Below, one piece after another: positions 53,798-63,013 of a stretch of 64,000 nt of DNA. Made by a program: the position numbers and the translations under genes. Origin of the DNA: Planctomycetota bacterium (GTDB lineage: Bacteria > Planctomycetota > UBA1135 > GCA-002686595); NCBI GenBank assembly GCA_014237855.1, contig JABACD010000019.1, positions 52,409-116,408 on the forward strand, written 5' to 3'. The notes under the pieces are model-generated. The model searched no databases. It was not told where the DNA came from and worked only from the letters and a program-made list of their open reading frames with translations. Positions within the stretch are counted from its first letter, which is position 1. Each line of letters opens with the position of its first letter.

Positions 53798-56700
53798 TCA
53801 GTTGTTATCCGCACTCTCGGTGCGATCGAAATTGAAGAGCCAGTCCAGCACCGCCTCGATTTGCTGGGCATTGGTCGAGTCGGGGTACTGTGCCTGATAC
53901 TGAGGCTCACTGGAGGCAAAGTTAGCAGCCATGCTCGTACCTGGGTAGATCAGATTCGGGTTCCAGAGCCAGTCCCGTGTCCAATCCGGTCGCAGGCGAT
54001 CGCGGGTCAGACCGAGGTCGGGCGCCCAGGCGATCGGGGAGTCCAGCTGGGTCGGGCCGGTTCCGTTGAGCCAGTGGCAGGTGAAGCAGTTGACACCCTT
54101 GAAGGCCACCTCACGGCCAAGGCCCTCGAGGCTGTGATAGCTGGCGGACTGCTGGAGAATCGCCTCGATCGAGGGGTTGACCGCCCCGCTCTTGGAGAAT
54201 CCGATGGAGTCACCGAAGACCTCCAGCTTGTCGAAGCTGGCCTCGGTGTCCGGCTTGGAGCCATCCTCGATGCCAAGGATCGTCTTCGCCGCCAATCCAG
54301 CCATGGGGGCCAGCTCCGCAGCGGTCACCACCTCCTTGTCCTGGATCTGGTTCGTTAGCTCAGGCCAGGGCCGCTTGCCCGCCAGGCTCCGCTTCGGCGT
54401 GATTCCCGCTGATGCTCGCATGGCCCGCGCATAGCTCGCAGGCGACTCCTGCTCTGCCTTGTGCGCAAAGTAATTGGCCACAGCAGCGGATTCTGACTCC
54501 GTGATGTTGAAGGCCGGCATATGGACCCGGAGCTGCTGACGGATGGGGAAGGGATCCATGAGGAAGGAGTAGAACCAGCTGCGCTGGACCTTGCTGCCCT
54601 CGTCGAGCAGGACCGGCGGAGCAAAGGTCCAACGGACCTTGTCGTAGCCTTGGTCGTGGTAGGACCTCAGCTCGCCATCAACGTCTGCCACGGCACCATC
54701 AGGCCCGTAGGTCCAGCTGTAGTACTTCTGGTCGCCCGTGGCCTCGGGGTCGAACATCTCGATCCCGTTCAGGTAGTAGTCGGCAACAACGCGCACGAAG
54801 TCACCTCCCTGTGGGCTCTTGAGACCTACCAGCTGGTCCTTGGTGATGTAGATCGACTCGCCAGTCAGGCCAAAGTCGGGTGCCACCTCCAGCAGCCGGA
54901 ATCCAATGTCCTCGAGCTCCTCGAACTCCGCCTCGTAGTCAGCGATGTACTGACGGAATTGATCGATGTCCTCCATCTTCGGAGGCATGTCCAGGCCATC
55001 GAAGATGACGGGCTCAGCGGCGATGTCATGCAGCACGCCCTCCTCGTCGTGAAACTGCACACGCCCGGGCTCGACGACGTGGCAGGCCATGCAGTTCTGC
55101 TGGCGCACCACGCGCATCCCGTAGTCCATCGCGGCGTCTGCCGGTGACTCGTCCATCTCGGCCAAAGCCACCTCGTCATCGACCAGGCCAACCACGAAGT
55201 TGGAGATCGCAAGAATCTCGCTGTCACTGAGGCCGAACTGAGGCATCCGCGTCAGCTCGAGCGGTGACTTGACCTTCTGCTCGTCGAAGATTCGCGGGTT
55301 CTTGAGCTTCTCCTCGATCCAGTTCTCGCGGTAGTGCTTGAACTCCTCACGCGTGCCCAGGTCCCAGCCATTCTCATGGGCCATGATCTTGGCTCTGAAC
55401 TCCCAGGCCAGCTTGTCGACGGTCTTCGAGCCCCAGTTGGTGAGCTCCACGCCGATTGGGCTGGTCTCCTCGAAGCCTCCGATCAGGTGACAGGAGAAGC
55501 AGCCATTGTGGCCGATCTGACGCTCACCGACCGCCAGCAGCAGGTCCTCCTCACGGTCCCAGCGGAACTCGGGGTTCTCGCCTGCGAAGCGCCGGGCAAG
55601 CTCAGTCCGGCCGAGTCGACTGAAGAACTCTCGCGCCATCTCACGCAGAACTTCGGCATCGTAGGTGCTCTCTTCCAGTTCCCAGACATCGGTCACATCA
55701 CGGAAGATCCCATCAGGGTCATCCATGATGTAGGCAGTGATGTCCGCTGCCTCCTGTTGAGACAGGCCAAGATCCGGCATGCGGGTCTCGGGCCAGTAGG
55801 CCTTGGGATCCATGAGCCACTGATAGAGCCAGTCGCGGTTCAGCTTGGTGGCCACACCACGAAGGTTCGGACCGTGCTCGTTCTCGTTGTTCGGCTGGAA
55901 GGCCAGGTCGATCGTAGGAAGAGTCTGTCCGGGATAGCCAGCCATGTTGTGGCAGGCGAGGCAGCCAGCCAGTCGGTAGCTCTCGCGACCACGGTCTGCG
56001 TCACCGGGAATCGGCATCGGGTCTGCTGCACGCTTGGGTGCAGCATTGAACAGGTAAGCCGTGATCGACGCGATCATGTTCTCGGTCCATTCCTGGCCAA
56101 GCATCTCACGCCCTTCACCCCACTCGCTGGTGGTGATGACCGCCTCCGGCTCGTAGTTGGAGAGATGGAAGATGCGAGGCATCTTCGTGCTCGGGCGGAA
56201 GTTGGTCGGGTTCGCCACCCAGGAGTCGACCCAGGTGCGGTCCAGCTTGGCCTGCAAGTTCTTCAGAGTCGGGCCGGGCTTGCGAGTGGTCGGGAACCAC
56301 TCCACCTTGTGGCAGGAGTAGCAGCCCCTCTCCTCGAACAGGCGGTAGCCCTCTGAGACCGTCGGAGCAGCCTCTGCAATCAGCTCCATGGAGCCCTTGT
56401 GGCACTGCACACAGCTGGCCTCGATGAAGTCACTGTCGAGCATCGGGTAGTCCCAGTGATGCTGCTTGTGCCAGTGATACTTCTTGCGCCACTCCTCCAT
56501 CTGCTCCCCGCCCACGGGGCGGTGATCGGCGCGAATGAAGTCAAGCGCCTGACCAGAGCCCCGGTGACAGATGGTGCAGCCCATCTCGGTGACCGGGTGC
56601 GGAGACTTGGCGCTCAGGTAGAGATCCAGGTTCGGGTGGGTCAGGTAGGGGTTAGCAATCGGCTCGCCGTCGACAATGATGTCACTGGTGTACCCCGGCA

Positions 56701-57490
56701 TGTCTGCTGCTTCATGGCAGGTCTGGCACATGTCGATGCGCGCACCCTTGGTGAAGTTCAGCTCGAAGGACAGGTCTGAGAGGACCTGCTTCTTGACCTT
56801 GTTCCTGGGGTCCACGAAGTCCAGTCCTGGAAAGTCCCTCAGGACATTCGCCAGCTTCTCCGTGGGCGCCTCAGGCGCCAGGCGATTGAGCTTCTTCTGC
56901 AGCGTGGTCAGCCCACCCTGCGCAGCCTTCTTCTTGCCGGCCAGGCTGGTGACCTCTTCATTGAGGTCCGCCAGACGCTCGGTGATCTCATCCACGGTCG
57001 CAGCCCGCTGCTCCTCCTCGGCCTGGAGCTCCACGAACACCCGGGTGAACTCACGCAGGCGCTCCTCTCCGTAGGTCGGCTCGTTCTCGTGGTTCCGATG
57101 CTCCTCGATCAGGTAGCGCTCCCAGGCCAGGTTCTGCTTTGCCTTCTTGGTGTTCTCGGAGACCTCGAAGAGCTTTCCCTTGGCCTCGTGCAGCTCTTGC
57201 TCCACGCCAGAGACCTCGTCCTGGCGAGCGTCCAACCGGGAAGTAGCCTCTGCCAGGAGGACACCGATCCCGGCCGCACTCTCGGCCTGGGCCTGCATCT
57301 CAGCCGACTCGATGCGGTCGCGAGTTCGGACCTCATCGATCTTGCGGAACTCCGCCTGGTACTTTTTCCAGGGGGCATTCCAATCATCGATGACCATCCA
57401 AGCGGTGGCCACGAGCAGGAAGCCGCTCGAGAGGAGGAACCACATGTTGAGTGTGGAGACCTTGTAATGAGTGTCGCCGCGATCAGCCAT
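53798..57490 (-). CDS. Membrane-anchored octahaem c-type cytochrome of bc-type complex
   Basis: 1230 residues. A single anchor at about 16-34 is followed by a 170-residue coiled coil (to about 205). Eight CxxCH motifs follow, first Cys at 255, 305, 360, 390, 510, 664, 800 and 1135. The segment at 375-480 and the repeats after 500 and 990 resemble cytochrome c domains with distal Met (KMPRIF, RMPDLGL, HMPAFNITE). Cytochrome b, subunit IV and Rieske genes lie directly upstream on the same strand, so this is the electron-output subunit replacing cytochrome c1/f. Large multihaem partners of bc complexes occur in planctomycetes and anammox bacteria; this exact layout I cannot name. Confidence 0.93.
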   Translation of the reverse strand: MADRGDTHYKVSTLNMWFLLSSGFLLVATAWMVIDDWNAPWKKYQAEFRKIDEVRTRDRIESAEMQAQAESAAGIGVLLAEATSRLDARQDEVSGVEQELHEAKGKLFEVSENTKKAKQNLAWERYLIEEHRNHENEPTYGEERLREFTRVFVELQAEEEQRAATVDEITERLADLNEEVTSLAGKKKAAQGGLTTLQKKLNRLAPEAPTEKLANVLRDFPGLDFVDPRNKVKKQVLSDLSFELNFTKGARIDMCQTCHEAADMPGYTSDIIVDGEPIANPYLTHPNLDLYLSAKSPHPVTEMGCTICHRGSGQALDFIRADHRPVGGEQMEEWRKKYHWHKQHHWDYPMLDSDFIEASCVQCHKGSMELIAEAAPTVSEGYRLFEERGCYSCHKVEWFPTTRKPGPTLKNLQAKLDRTWVDSWVANPTNFRPSTKMPRIFHLSNYEPEAVITTSEWGEGREMLGQEWTENMIASITAYLFNAAPKRAADPMPIPGDADRGRESYRLAGCLACHNMAGYPGQTLPTIDLAFQPNNENEHGPNLRGVATKLNRDWLYQWLMDPKAYWPETRMPDLGLSQQEAADITAYIMDDPDGIFRDVTDVWELEESTYDAEVLREMAREFFSRLGRTELARRFAGENPEFRWDREEDLLLAVGERQIGHNGCFSCHLIGGFEETSPIGVELTNWGSKTVDKLAWEFRAKIMAHENGWDLGTREEFKHYRENWIEEKLKNPRIFDEQKVKSPLELTRMPQFGLSDSEILAISNFVVGLVDDEVALAEMDESPADAAMDYGMRVVRQQNCMACHVVEPGRVQFHDEEGVLHDIAAEPVIFDGLDMPPKMEDIDQFRQYIADYEAEFEELEDIGFRLLEVAPDFGLTGESIYITKDQLVGLKSPQGGDFVRVVADYYLNGIEMFDPEATGDQKYYSWTYGPDGAVADVDGELRSYHDQGYDKVRWTFAPPVLLDEGSKVQRSWFYSFLMDPFPIRQQLRVHMPAFNITESESAAVANYFAHKAEQESPASYARAMRASAGITPKRSLAGKRPWPELTNQIQDKEVVTAAELAPMAGLAAKTILGIEDGSKPDTEASFDKLEVFGDSIGFSKSGAVNPSIEAILQQSASYHSLEGLGREVAFKGVNCFTCHWLNGTGPTQLDSPIAWAPDLGLTRDRLRPDWTRDWLWNPNLIYPGTSMAANFASSEPQYQAQYPDSTNAQQIEAVLDWLFNFDRTESADNN

Positions 57491-57535
57491 GACTGGGTGA
57501 GACTGAGTGGAAGGTGGTGAACTTGGTGGCAGGGC

Positions 57536-58624
57536 TCAGACGTTGAAGAACCACTCGGGGATGCCGACGATGTACTTGAGACTGACCGTCCAGCGCAGGA
57601 GCATCTTGATCGGAATCAGAGCGAACCACAGCAGGAGCTGCATCATCACGTGATAGCGGATCAGGTGGGCTCGATCTCCGTTGAACAGCTTGTTCATCAA
57701 GGGCTTCTCGAGCGCCTTCGGGATCACAACGAAGAAGATGAAGAGCGAGACGAAGCCGGGCATCTCACGGATGATCGGATTCGTGGGTCTGGCCATATCG
57801 AGCATGCCAGTCCAGAAGTAGGTCGCCAGGTCAACATTGACCATGGGCTCCAGCTTGTGCAGGTCCCAGTACTCGAAGGGACCGAAGAAGGACCAGTTTG
57901 GTCCTCTCAGGAAGGTCCCCAGGATCACGAAGGAGACCCAGAAGAGCAAGAAGCCGACCCAGAAGAAGGCCACGGCGAACTTGCGCTCCTCGAAGGTGTA
58001 GTAACCATTCCCCTTGGGATTCACGTCGATGTAGGGAATTGCACACAACCCGACGATGATGAAGCTGGGAAGCAGCACACCAGCAAGCCACGGGTCGAAG
58101 TACACCAACAGCTCCTGAAGTCCAAGGAAGTACCAGGGTGCCTTCGAGGGGTTGGGCGTACGGGCCGAGGCTGCAGGCTCCTCGATCGGTGCGGTGATTT
58201 CAATCGACCAGACGATCAGCACCGCCGTGAACAGGACCAGGAAGATCAGCTCCGAGTAGACCAGATCGGGCCAGGTGAACACGCGCTGCTTGCCCATGCT
58301 CGCCTCGACCGTCGGTTCACCCTTCTTGATCAGCTCGTCGTTGATGTACGCCCGGCGAAGACTCAACCAGGAGAAGTACACGACGGTTGCCAGGAGGATG
58401 ATGATCGGGATGTTGTCGGGCTTCGTGATGATCCGATTGAAGTTCGGATCACCAAAGGCCCACACGAAGAAGACCGTCATGACCACGAAGAAGGCCGTGA
58501 TCACTGATTTCTTCGTGAAGAACGCCCGGAACTTCAGGGCGAACACGATGGCGAGCGTGAACTCGATGAAGTAGAGCGTCGGCGACGTCAGGAAGTCGAC
58601 GAGGTTCTTGATGTCTTGACCCAT
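57536..58624 (-). CDS. Cytochrome b C-terminal domain subunit (subunit IV-like)
   Basis: 362 residues with about eight hydrophobic segments. The middle holds the cytochrome b/b6 C-terminal signature: ITAPIEEPAASARTPNPSKAPWYFLGLQELLVYFDPWLAGVLLP, where P-x-K-A-P-W-Y-F-L-G-L-Q-E is the conserved Qo-side loop (PEWY equivalent is KAPWYF). It also has extra N- and C-terminal membrane helices not present in PetD. Pairs with the split cytochrome b upstream (88-bp gap) to form the quinol-oxidising core. The octahaem gene starts 45 bp downstream. Confidence 0.93.
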   Translation of the reverse strand: MGQDIKNLVDFLTSPTLYFIEFTLAIVFALKFRAFFTKKSVITAFFVVMTVFFVWAFGDPNFNRIITKPDNIPIIILLATVVYFSWLSLRRAYINDELIKKGEPTVEASMGKQRVFTWPDLVYSELIFLVLFTAVLIVWSIEITAPIEEPAASARTPNPSKAPWYFLGLQELLVYFDPWLAGVLLPSFIIVGLCAIPYIDVNPKGNGYYTFEERKFAVAFFWVGFLLFWVSFVILGTFLRGPNWSFFGPFEYWDLHKLEPMVNVDLATYFWTGMLDMARPTNPIIREMPGFVSLFIFFVVIPKALEKPLMNKLFNGDRAHLIRYHVMMQLLLWFALIPIKMLLRWTVSLKYIVGIPEWFFNV

Positions 58625-58712
58625 GTGGATTTGGTTCCGGTCTCGCTGGAGAGGCCTGTCTCTTGGGGAGTTGCTGAACGAGCGCTTGGAGAAGAAGAGT
58701 CGTCAGGAGGCC

Positions 58713-59489
58713 TTAGAGCGGGCCGGAGATGCCGCCATCCTTTCGAATGCGCCAGAAGTGAACCGCCATCAGGACTGCAGCGGCGATGGGGATGCCGACG
58801 CAGTGCAAGACGTAGAAGCGAAGCAGCGCTCCCTCCCCCACGAATCGCCCGGCCAGCAGACCGAAACGAACATCGTCACCGGCGTGGATGAAGTCGAGCC
58901 CACCCAGACTGACCAGGGCGGCTCCAGGTCCCTCGTGGCCCAGCACCGGCGTCGCACGCGCCATGTTGGTACCCACCGTGATAGCCCACACCGCCAGCTG
59001 GTCCCACGGGAGCAGGTAGCCGGTGAAGGACAGCAGCAAGGTCAGCACCAGGAGGATGACCCCAACGTTCCAGTTGAACTCGCGCGGAGCCTTGTAGGAA
59101 CCGGTCAGGAACACGCGGTACATGTGCAACCAGACGGAGATCACCATGAGGTGCGCCGACCAGCGGTGCAGCTCTCGCATGATCCCCAGGGGCACATTTT
59201 CGCGAAGAGCAAAGATGTCCTGGTACGCCAGCTCCGCAGTCGGCCGGTAGTAGAACATCAGCAGCAATCCCGTGATCGTCTCGATCAGGAACAGGAAGAA
59301 GGTCACCCCACCCATGCACCAGGTGTAGGAGAGCTGAATCCCGCTGCGTCGAACCTTGACCGGGTGCAGGTGCAGGAAGAAGTTCGACAGGACCGCCAGT
59401 GTCCGGTTCCGGGGAGTATCCGGGTACCCATGGCGAAAGATCGAGCGCCAGATCTGGCTCGCACGGATGTAGTCGAAGACTTTGTTCAT
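58713..59489 (-). CDS. Cytochrome b N-terminal subunit (b6-like)
   Basis: 258 residues with four membrane helices. Haem ligands are clear: H108 and H122 (ELHRWSAHLMVISVWLHMYRVF, 14 apart) and H229 and H244 (VLHCVGIPIAAAVLMAVHFW, 15 apart as in b6). Other conserved parts are GLLLMFYYRPT, GYLLPWDQLAVWAITVGTNMA and the RxRKDGGISGPL end. It carries b-haems of a split, b6f-like cytochrome bc complex. Gene order Rieske, b, IV is that of an alternative complex III-like bc operon. Confidence 0.95.
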   Translation of the reverse strand: MNKVFDYIRASQIWRSIFRHGYPDTPRNRTLAVLSNFFLHLHPVKVRRSGIQLSYTWCMGGVTFFLFLIETITGLLLMFYYRPTAELAYQDIFALRENVPLGIMRELHRWSAHLMVISVWLHMYRVFLTGSYKAPREFNWNVGVILLVLTLLLSFTGYLLPWDQLAVWAITVGTNMARATPVLGHEGPGAALVSLGGLDFIHAGDDVRFGLLAGRFVGEGALLRFYVLHCVGIPIAAAVLMAVHFWRIRKDGGISGPL

Positions 59490-59650
59490 CGAGGACTGGG
59501 GATCGGGACGGACCCGATGGAGAGTCGCAGGGTGGGGATTCGTTGAGAGTCGATGGGCTCATCTCTCGGACACGCGGTCCGGGGGGGGGTCGAGAGCCCG
59601 TCTAGATTCGTTGGGAGACGCCCGAAGTGATACGCCGGGCAGTCGCAGGT

Positions 59651-60193
59651 TCAGGCGTCGTACTGCAAGTAGGAGCCGTCTTGCCCCCACTGACCTTTCT
59701 CTTCCTGATACTTGGTGTTCTTATCCACGAGGATCTGGCCATCCTCAGCGAGGGTGACCTTGTAGCGTTCGAGCGGACGAGGAGCAGGCCCCTCGATGTT
59801 GATGCCCGACCGGATGAATCCGGAGCCATGACAGGGGCACTTGAACTTGTCATCCGCAGGCAGGTAGTTGGGCGTGCAGCCCAGGTGCGTGCAGACCGTC
59901 GAGAGCACGAAGAAGCCTCCGGCCTCACGCACGATCCAGACGCCGTAGGCAGCCTTGAAGCGCTCGTCGACGCCGATGGCAAAGTCCGCCGGAAAGCCAG
60001 CCTTGAATTCCTGGGGCGGCTCGTAGAGCACGTTGGGAAAGAGGAAGCGCACGCATGCGCCAAGCATTCCTGCGGAGGCGAGTCCGAAGGCCGTCCAGGC
60101 CAGGGCCAGGGCGGACATGAAGCCGCGCCGGGACACCTCTCCGCGGAGGGGTGCGGAGACGAGTTCGGGCTCGGAGTTCTTGGGTTCGGTCAT
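59651..60193 (-). CDS. Rieske iron-sulfur protein
   Basis: 180 residues. A Tat-like N-terminus (SRRGFMSALALAWTAFGLASAG) serves as membrane anchor. The [2Fe-2S] ligands are C101-x-H103 with C106 (CTHLGC) and C119, C121-H122 (CPCHGSGF), the two cluster-binding loops. It ends in a polar tail. This is the first gene of the respiratory operon, with cytochrome b following after 161 bp. It would pass electrons from quinol toward the octahaem cytochrome. Confidence 0.95.
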   Translation of the reverse strand: MTEPKNSEPELVSAPLRGEVSRRGFMSALALAWTAFGLASAGMLGACVRFLFPNVLYEPPQEFKAGFPADFAIGVDERFKAAYGVWIVREAGGFFVLSTVCTHLGCTPNYLPADDKFKCPCHGSGFIRSGINIEGPAPRPLERYKVTLAEDGQILVDKNTKYQEEKGQWGQDGSYLQYDA

Positions 60194-60428
60194 TGCACTG
60201 AGTGAGGGCTGAGGCCGGTCGTTGTCAGAGGGGGGATTGGAGACGTGGAGTCACGATGGACGACCGATCCAAAGCTCGTTCCAGGGGCCGGGAGAGGGCG
60301 GTACCACCCACTCCGGGAGGCCCCGGGGCGATCTTGAGGCCAGCAGAATGTCGTAGTGCACGGCCATTGGCAAGCCCATCCAGGCCGGTTATTGGCTGGA
60401 GAGCGGTCTTTTCCAGAACCCTCCTGGG

Positions 60429-61361
60429 CTACTTCGCTCCCCAGTTCGAGAGGGAGTCGATCACGACGCCGCGGAACTCCAGGTCCGGGTCGTCCCGATA
60501 GCCCTCCACGACCCCCCGGTCCTCGGCTCTGCCCAGACTCGCGAGGGCCACCAGGGCCTTGCGGCGACTCTGGCTGATCACCTCTCCGGAGCGGAAGCGC
60601 TTGCTGTCGGCCGCATTCTCCGCCTCATAGACCCCCCTCTCGAGCAAGCTGAGCAGGACAGGCGCTCCGGCGGGGTTTCCGAGCTTGGCGAGGGAGATGG
60701 CCGCATTCGCCCGAACCTCGAGTTCCACGTCGTGGACCATGGACTCCAGGGTGCTCTGGACCGCCTCTCCAGGCAGGTTCTGGAGCACGATGGCGACGAT
60801 CGAGCGGACTCCCTGGTCCTCGCTCTCGGCAAATTCGATCACGTGGGGGGTCGCCCGGCCGTCCCCGAAGGTCCCCAGGCTGACCAGGACCTGGAATCGC
60901 AGCTGCCGATCGGGATCCTCGGACTCTGGAATATCGAGCAGCTCGATCAGGTGTGGAACGCCCTCCTCATCCCCTAGCTGAGTCTGGAGGCTGGCGAGCA
61001 CGAAGCGGGCCGTGTGATCCTCTGGGTTGGTGGAATCCCAGGCATCCCCCACCCTCAGGGCCAGGTCCTGGGGCACGGGCCAGGGAAGCTCCTCGCCATC
61101 CAGGGTCGCCCGGCTGTTGGAGGCGATCTTCTGGCTGAGGCTGAAGGCCGCCTGGGTGCGCTCGTTCTTGCCTCCGGTCACCAGCACCCGCAGGTTCTCC
61201 TCGATCGAGGGCTCGGCACCTCCGATGCCGCCGAAGGCCAGGAAGACCAGCACCAGCACCAGCACGATCAGGCCAGGGACGACCACCAGCGGCATCCACA
61301 GGCTCTTGTAAGGTGACTGCGGTTCCTCGGGGCTGGCCGGAAGGGGATCTTGAGATTCCAT
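60429..61361 (-). CDS. Membrane-anchored HEAT-repeat protein
   Basis: 310 residues from ATG at 61361, chosen over a longer frame to 61478 whose added residues overlap the upstream gene end. One membrane helix at about 22-44 (WMPLVVVPGLIVLVLVLVFLAFGG), then HEAT-like helical pairs: RTQAAFSLSQKIA, VPHLIELLDIPESEDPDRQLRFQVLVSLGTFGD, VRSIVAIVLQNLPGEAVQSTLESMVHDVELEVRANAAISLAKLG, SRRKALVALASLGRAEDRG. It starts 37 bp after the PFP gene and may form an operon with it. The 235-bp gap to the Rieske gene (60194-60428) holds no clear gene. Confidence 0.82.
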   Translation of the reverse strand: MESQDPLPASPEEPQSPYKSLWMPLVVVPGLIVLVLVLVFLAFGGIGGAEPSIEENLRVLVTGGKNERTQAAFSLSQKIASNSRATLDGEELPWPVPQDLALRVGDAWDSTNPEDHTARFVLASLQTQLGDEEGVPHLIELLDIPESEDPDRQLRFQVLVSLGTFGDGRATPHVIEFAESEDQGVRSIVAIVLQNLPGEAVQSTLESMVHDVELEVRANAAISLAKLGNPAGAPVLLSLLERGVYEAENAADSKRFRSGEVISQSRRKALVALASLGRAEDRGVVEGYRDDPDLEFRGVVIDSLSNWGAK

Positions 61362-61398
61362 GGTTTGGGGAGCCCGAGCTGCGCTCGGCGCTCTGAGT

Positions 61399-62607
61399 TC
61401 AGACGGGGAAGTCGGAGAGGCGCGCGGCCGAGGGCAGATTGCCGACCAGGGGTCGCACGTAGTCGAGGAAGGAGGCATCGATGTCGTTGTCGCCGGCCAG
61501 GAAGCCCGGCTCCATGTCGCGGGTCTCCTTGGCCACGTTCTGGAGCTCGGTCAGCTCGAAGCTGGCCTCGTACTCCCCAACGGCACCGTGACGTTGAATG
61601 TAGACCGAGCCGTGCTGGACCTCACCCGTCGTTGCTGCCTTTGCTGCGCGACGCCCAACCTCGCGGGCCTCGGTTGCGTCGACCTCGGAGTAGTAGCCGG
61701 CGAAGGAGCGCTGCAGGTAACCGAAGGTATCGGCCCGCACTCGCAGGTCGGAGCCGAGCTTGGCCTTGACCTCTGCGGCCAGGAAGTCTCCCAGAGCTCC
61801 GGATCCCGAGAGCTGGACGTTGCCGTGGCTATCGACCTCCTTGCTCTTGAGGACCAGCTCGCCGCCGGGACCGTGAACTCCCTCTGAAACGGCCACCAGA
61901 CAGCGTCCGTGCTTGCGATACATGTTCTCGACATCACCGATGAAGCTGTCCATGGAGAAGGCCTTCTCCGGAACATAGATCAGGTGCGGTCCATCGTCCG
62001 CGTGCTCGCGGGCCAGCAAGCTGGCCGCCGTCAGCCACCCGGCGTGACGCCCCATGACCACGTCGATCTTGATGCCGGGCAGACTGCGGTTGTCCTGGTT
62101 ATCCCCCATGAAGGCCGAGGCCACGAACTTGGCCGCCGAGCCAAAGCCGGGGCAGTGATCGGTCACCCGCAGGTCGTTGTCGATCGTCTTGGGGACGTGA
62201 AACAGGCGCACGTCGTAGTCCGCCGCCACGGCCACCTCGTTCAGGATATGAGCCGTCTCCGCCGAGTCGTTGCCGCCGAGATAGAAGAAGTAGCGAATGT
62301 TCCGCTTCTTGAAGGCCTCGAGCACCGCCTCGCACTCCTCGCGGGTGGGCTTCTTGCGCACCGAGCGCAGCGCCGCGCAGGGCGTCAGCGCCACCTTCTC
62401 CAGGGTCTCCTGGGACTCCTTGCCCACATTGATGAGCTGGTCATCCAGGATGCCCTTGATGCCATGGACCGCGCCGTAGACGTTCTCGACAGCCGAGCTC
62501 GCCACGCAGGTCTCGATGACGCCGACCAGGCTCTGGTTGATGACGCAGGTGGGGCCTCCGGACTGGCCAATGAGGGCATTGCCCTTGGGGGTGTTGCTGC
62601 TCGACAT
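61399..62607 (-). CDS. pfp: Pyrophosphate-dependent 6-phosphofructokinase
   Basis: 402 residues from ATG at 62607; the frame is open to 62772 without a plausible start. Phosphofructokinase motifs: GQSGGPTCVINQSLVG (14-29), YLGGNDSAETAH (109-120), HVPKTIDNDL (138-146) and MGRHAGWLTAAS (185-196). In the first box the residue after GGN is Asp114 where ATP-dependent enzymes have Gly, and Lys140 stands before TIDND where they have Gly; both mark PPi as phosphoryl donor. The Asp usually at position 113 is Asn here, as in several bacterial PFPs. It interconverts fructose 6-phosphate and fructose 1,6-bisphosphate reversibly. Confidence 0.93.
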   Translation of the reverse strand: MSSSNTPKGNALIGQSGGPTCVINQSLVGVIETCVASSAVENVYGAVHGIKGILDDQLINVGKESQETLEKVALTPCAALRSVRKKPTREECEAVLEAFKKRNIRYFFYLGGNDSAETAHILNEVAVAADYDVRLFHVPKTIDNDLRVTDHCPGFGSAAKFVASAFMGDNQDNRSLPGIKIDVVMGRHAGWLTAASLLAREHADDGPHLIYVPEKAFSMDSFIGDVENMYRKHGRCLVAVSEGVHGPGGELVLKSKEVDSHGNVQLSGSGALGDFLAAEVKAKLGSDLRVRADTFGYLQRSFAGYYSEVDATEAREVGRRAAKAATTGEVQHGSVYIQRHGAVGEYEASFELTELQNVAKETRDMEPGFLAGDNDIDASFLDYVRPLVGNLPSAARLSDFPV

Positions 62608-62925
62608 CGCGCTCCAATGCTGGAATCTCCCCTTGGGGAGGCTGATGATCTCGGCGTGCCTCGACGCCGCGACCTGGGTTGAGGACCGGGGAAGGTAGCA
62701 GAGCGCGCCACAGGGCTCCAGGAACAGTGAGGACTCCGAGCCAGGTACCTCCGGGGAGCCCCTGAGCCCCATGGCTTTGGACGCTTGCCTTCCGCCATCC
62801 GGCTGCTAGACTCCTCGCCGCCAGAGCCCAGGCGCCCCGGGAATCATCCGGCCGGCCGCCGAGGCATGAGCGAGTGACAACAAGATCCCGAGGAGCCCCA
62901 GGGCTCCCCGACGACTGACCACGGT
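62608..62925. other. Intergenic region upstream of pfp and tRNA
   Basis: A 318-base divergent spacer between pfp (minus) and the tRNA-Leu gene (plus). GC-rich; I see no gene and no strong promoter consensus. It must carry the promoters of both. Confidence 0.4.
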
Positions 62926-63013
62926 GCCCGGGTGGCGGAATTGGCAGACGCGCTAGACTAAGGATCTAGTGGGAGATAATCCCGTGCTGGTTCGATTCCA
63001 GTTCCGGGCACCA
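62926..63013 (+). tRNA. tRNA-Leu, anticodon AAG
   Basis: Complete class II tRNA including encoded CCA. Acceptor stem GCCCGGG / TCCGGGC (one G-U), D-arm with GGCGGAATTGGCAGACGC, anticodon stem CTAGA / TCTAG, loop CTAAGGA, long variable arm GGGA-GATAA-TCCC, T-arm GCTGG-TTCGATT-CCAGT, discriminator A and CCA. The long variable arm, A discriminator and GTGGCGGAATTGG D-arm identify Leu. Loop bases 3-5 are A-A-G (62960-62962), reading CUU and, if A34 becomes inosine, CUC and CUA. In the common bacterial form of this tRNA the loop is CTTAGGA (anticodon TAG), so one base at position 34 has changed. Confidence 0.95.

Noticed and set aside
58623..59546. Plus-strand frames opposite cytochrome b (58623-59546) and the octahaem gene (55334-56356)
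   Set aside because: Both mirror strongly conserved minus-strand genes and are Gln/His/Arg-rich without any fold.
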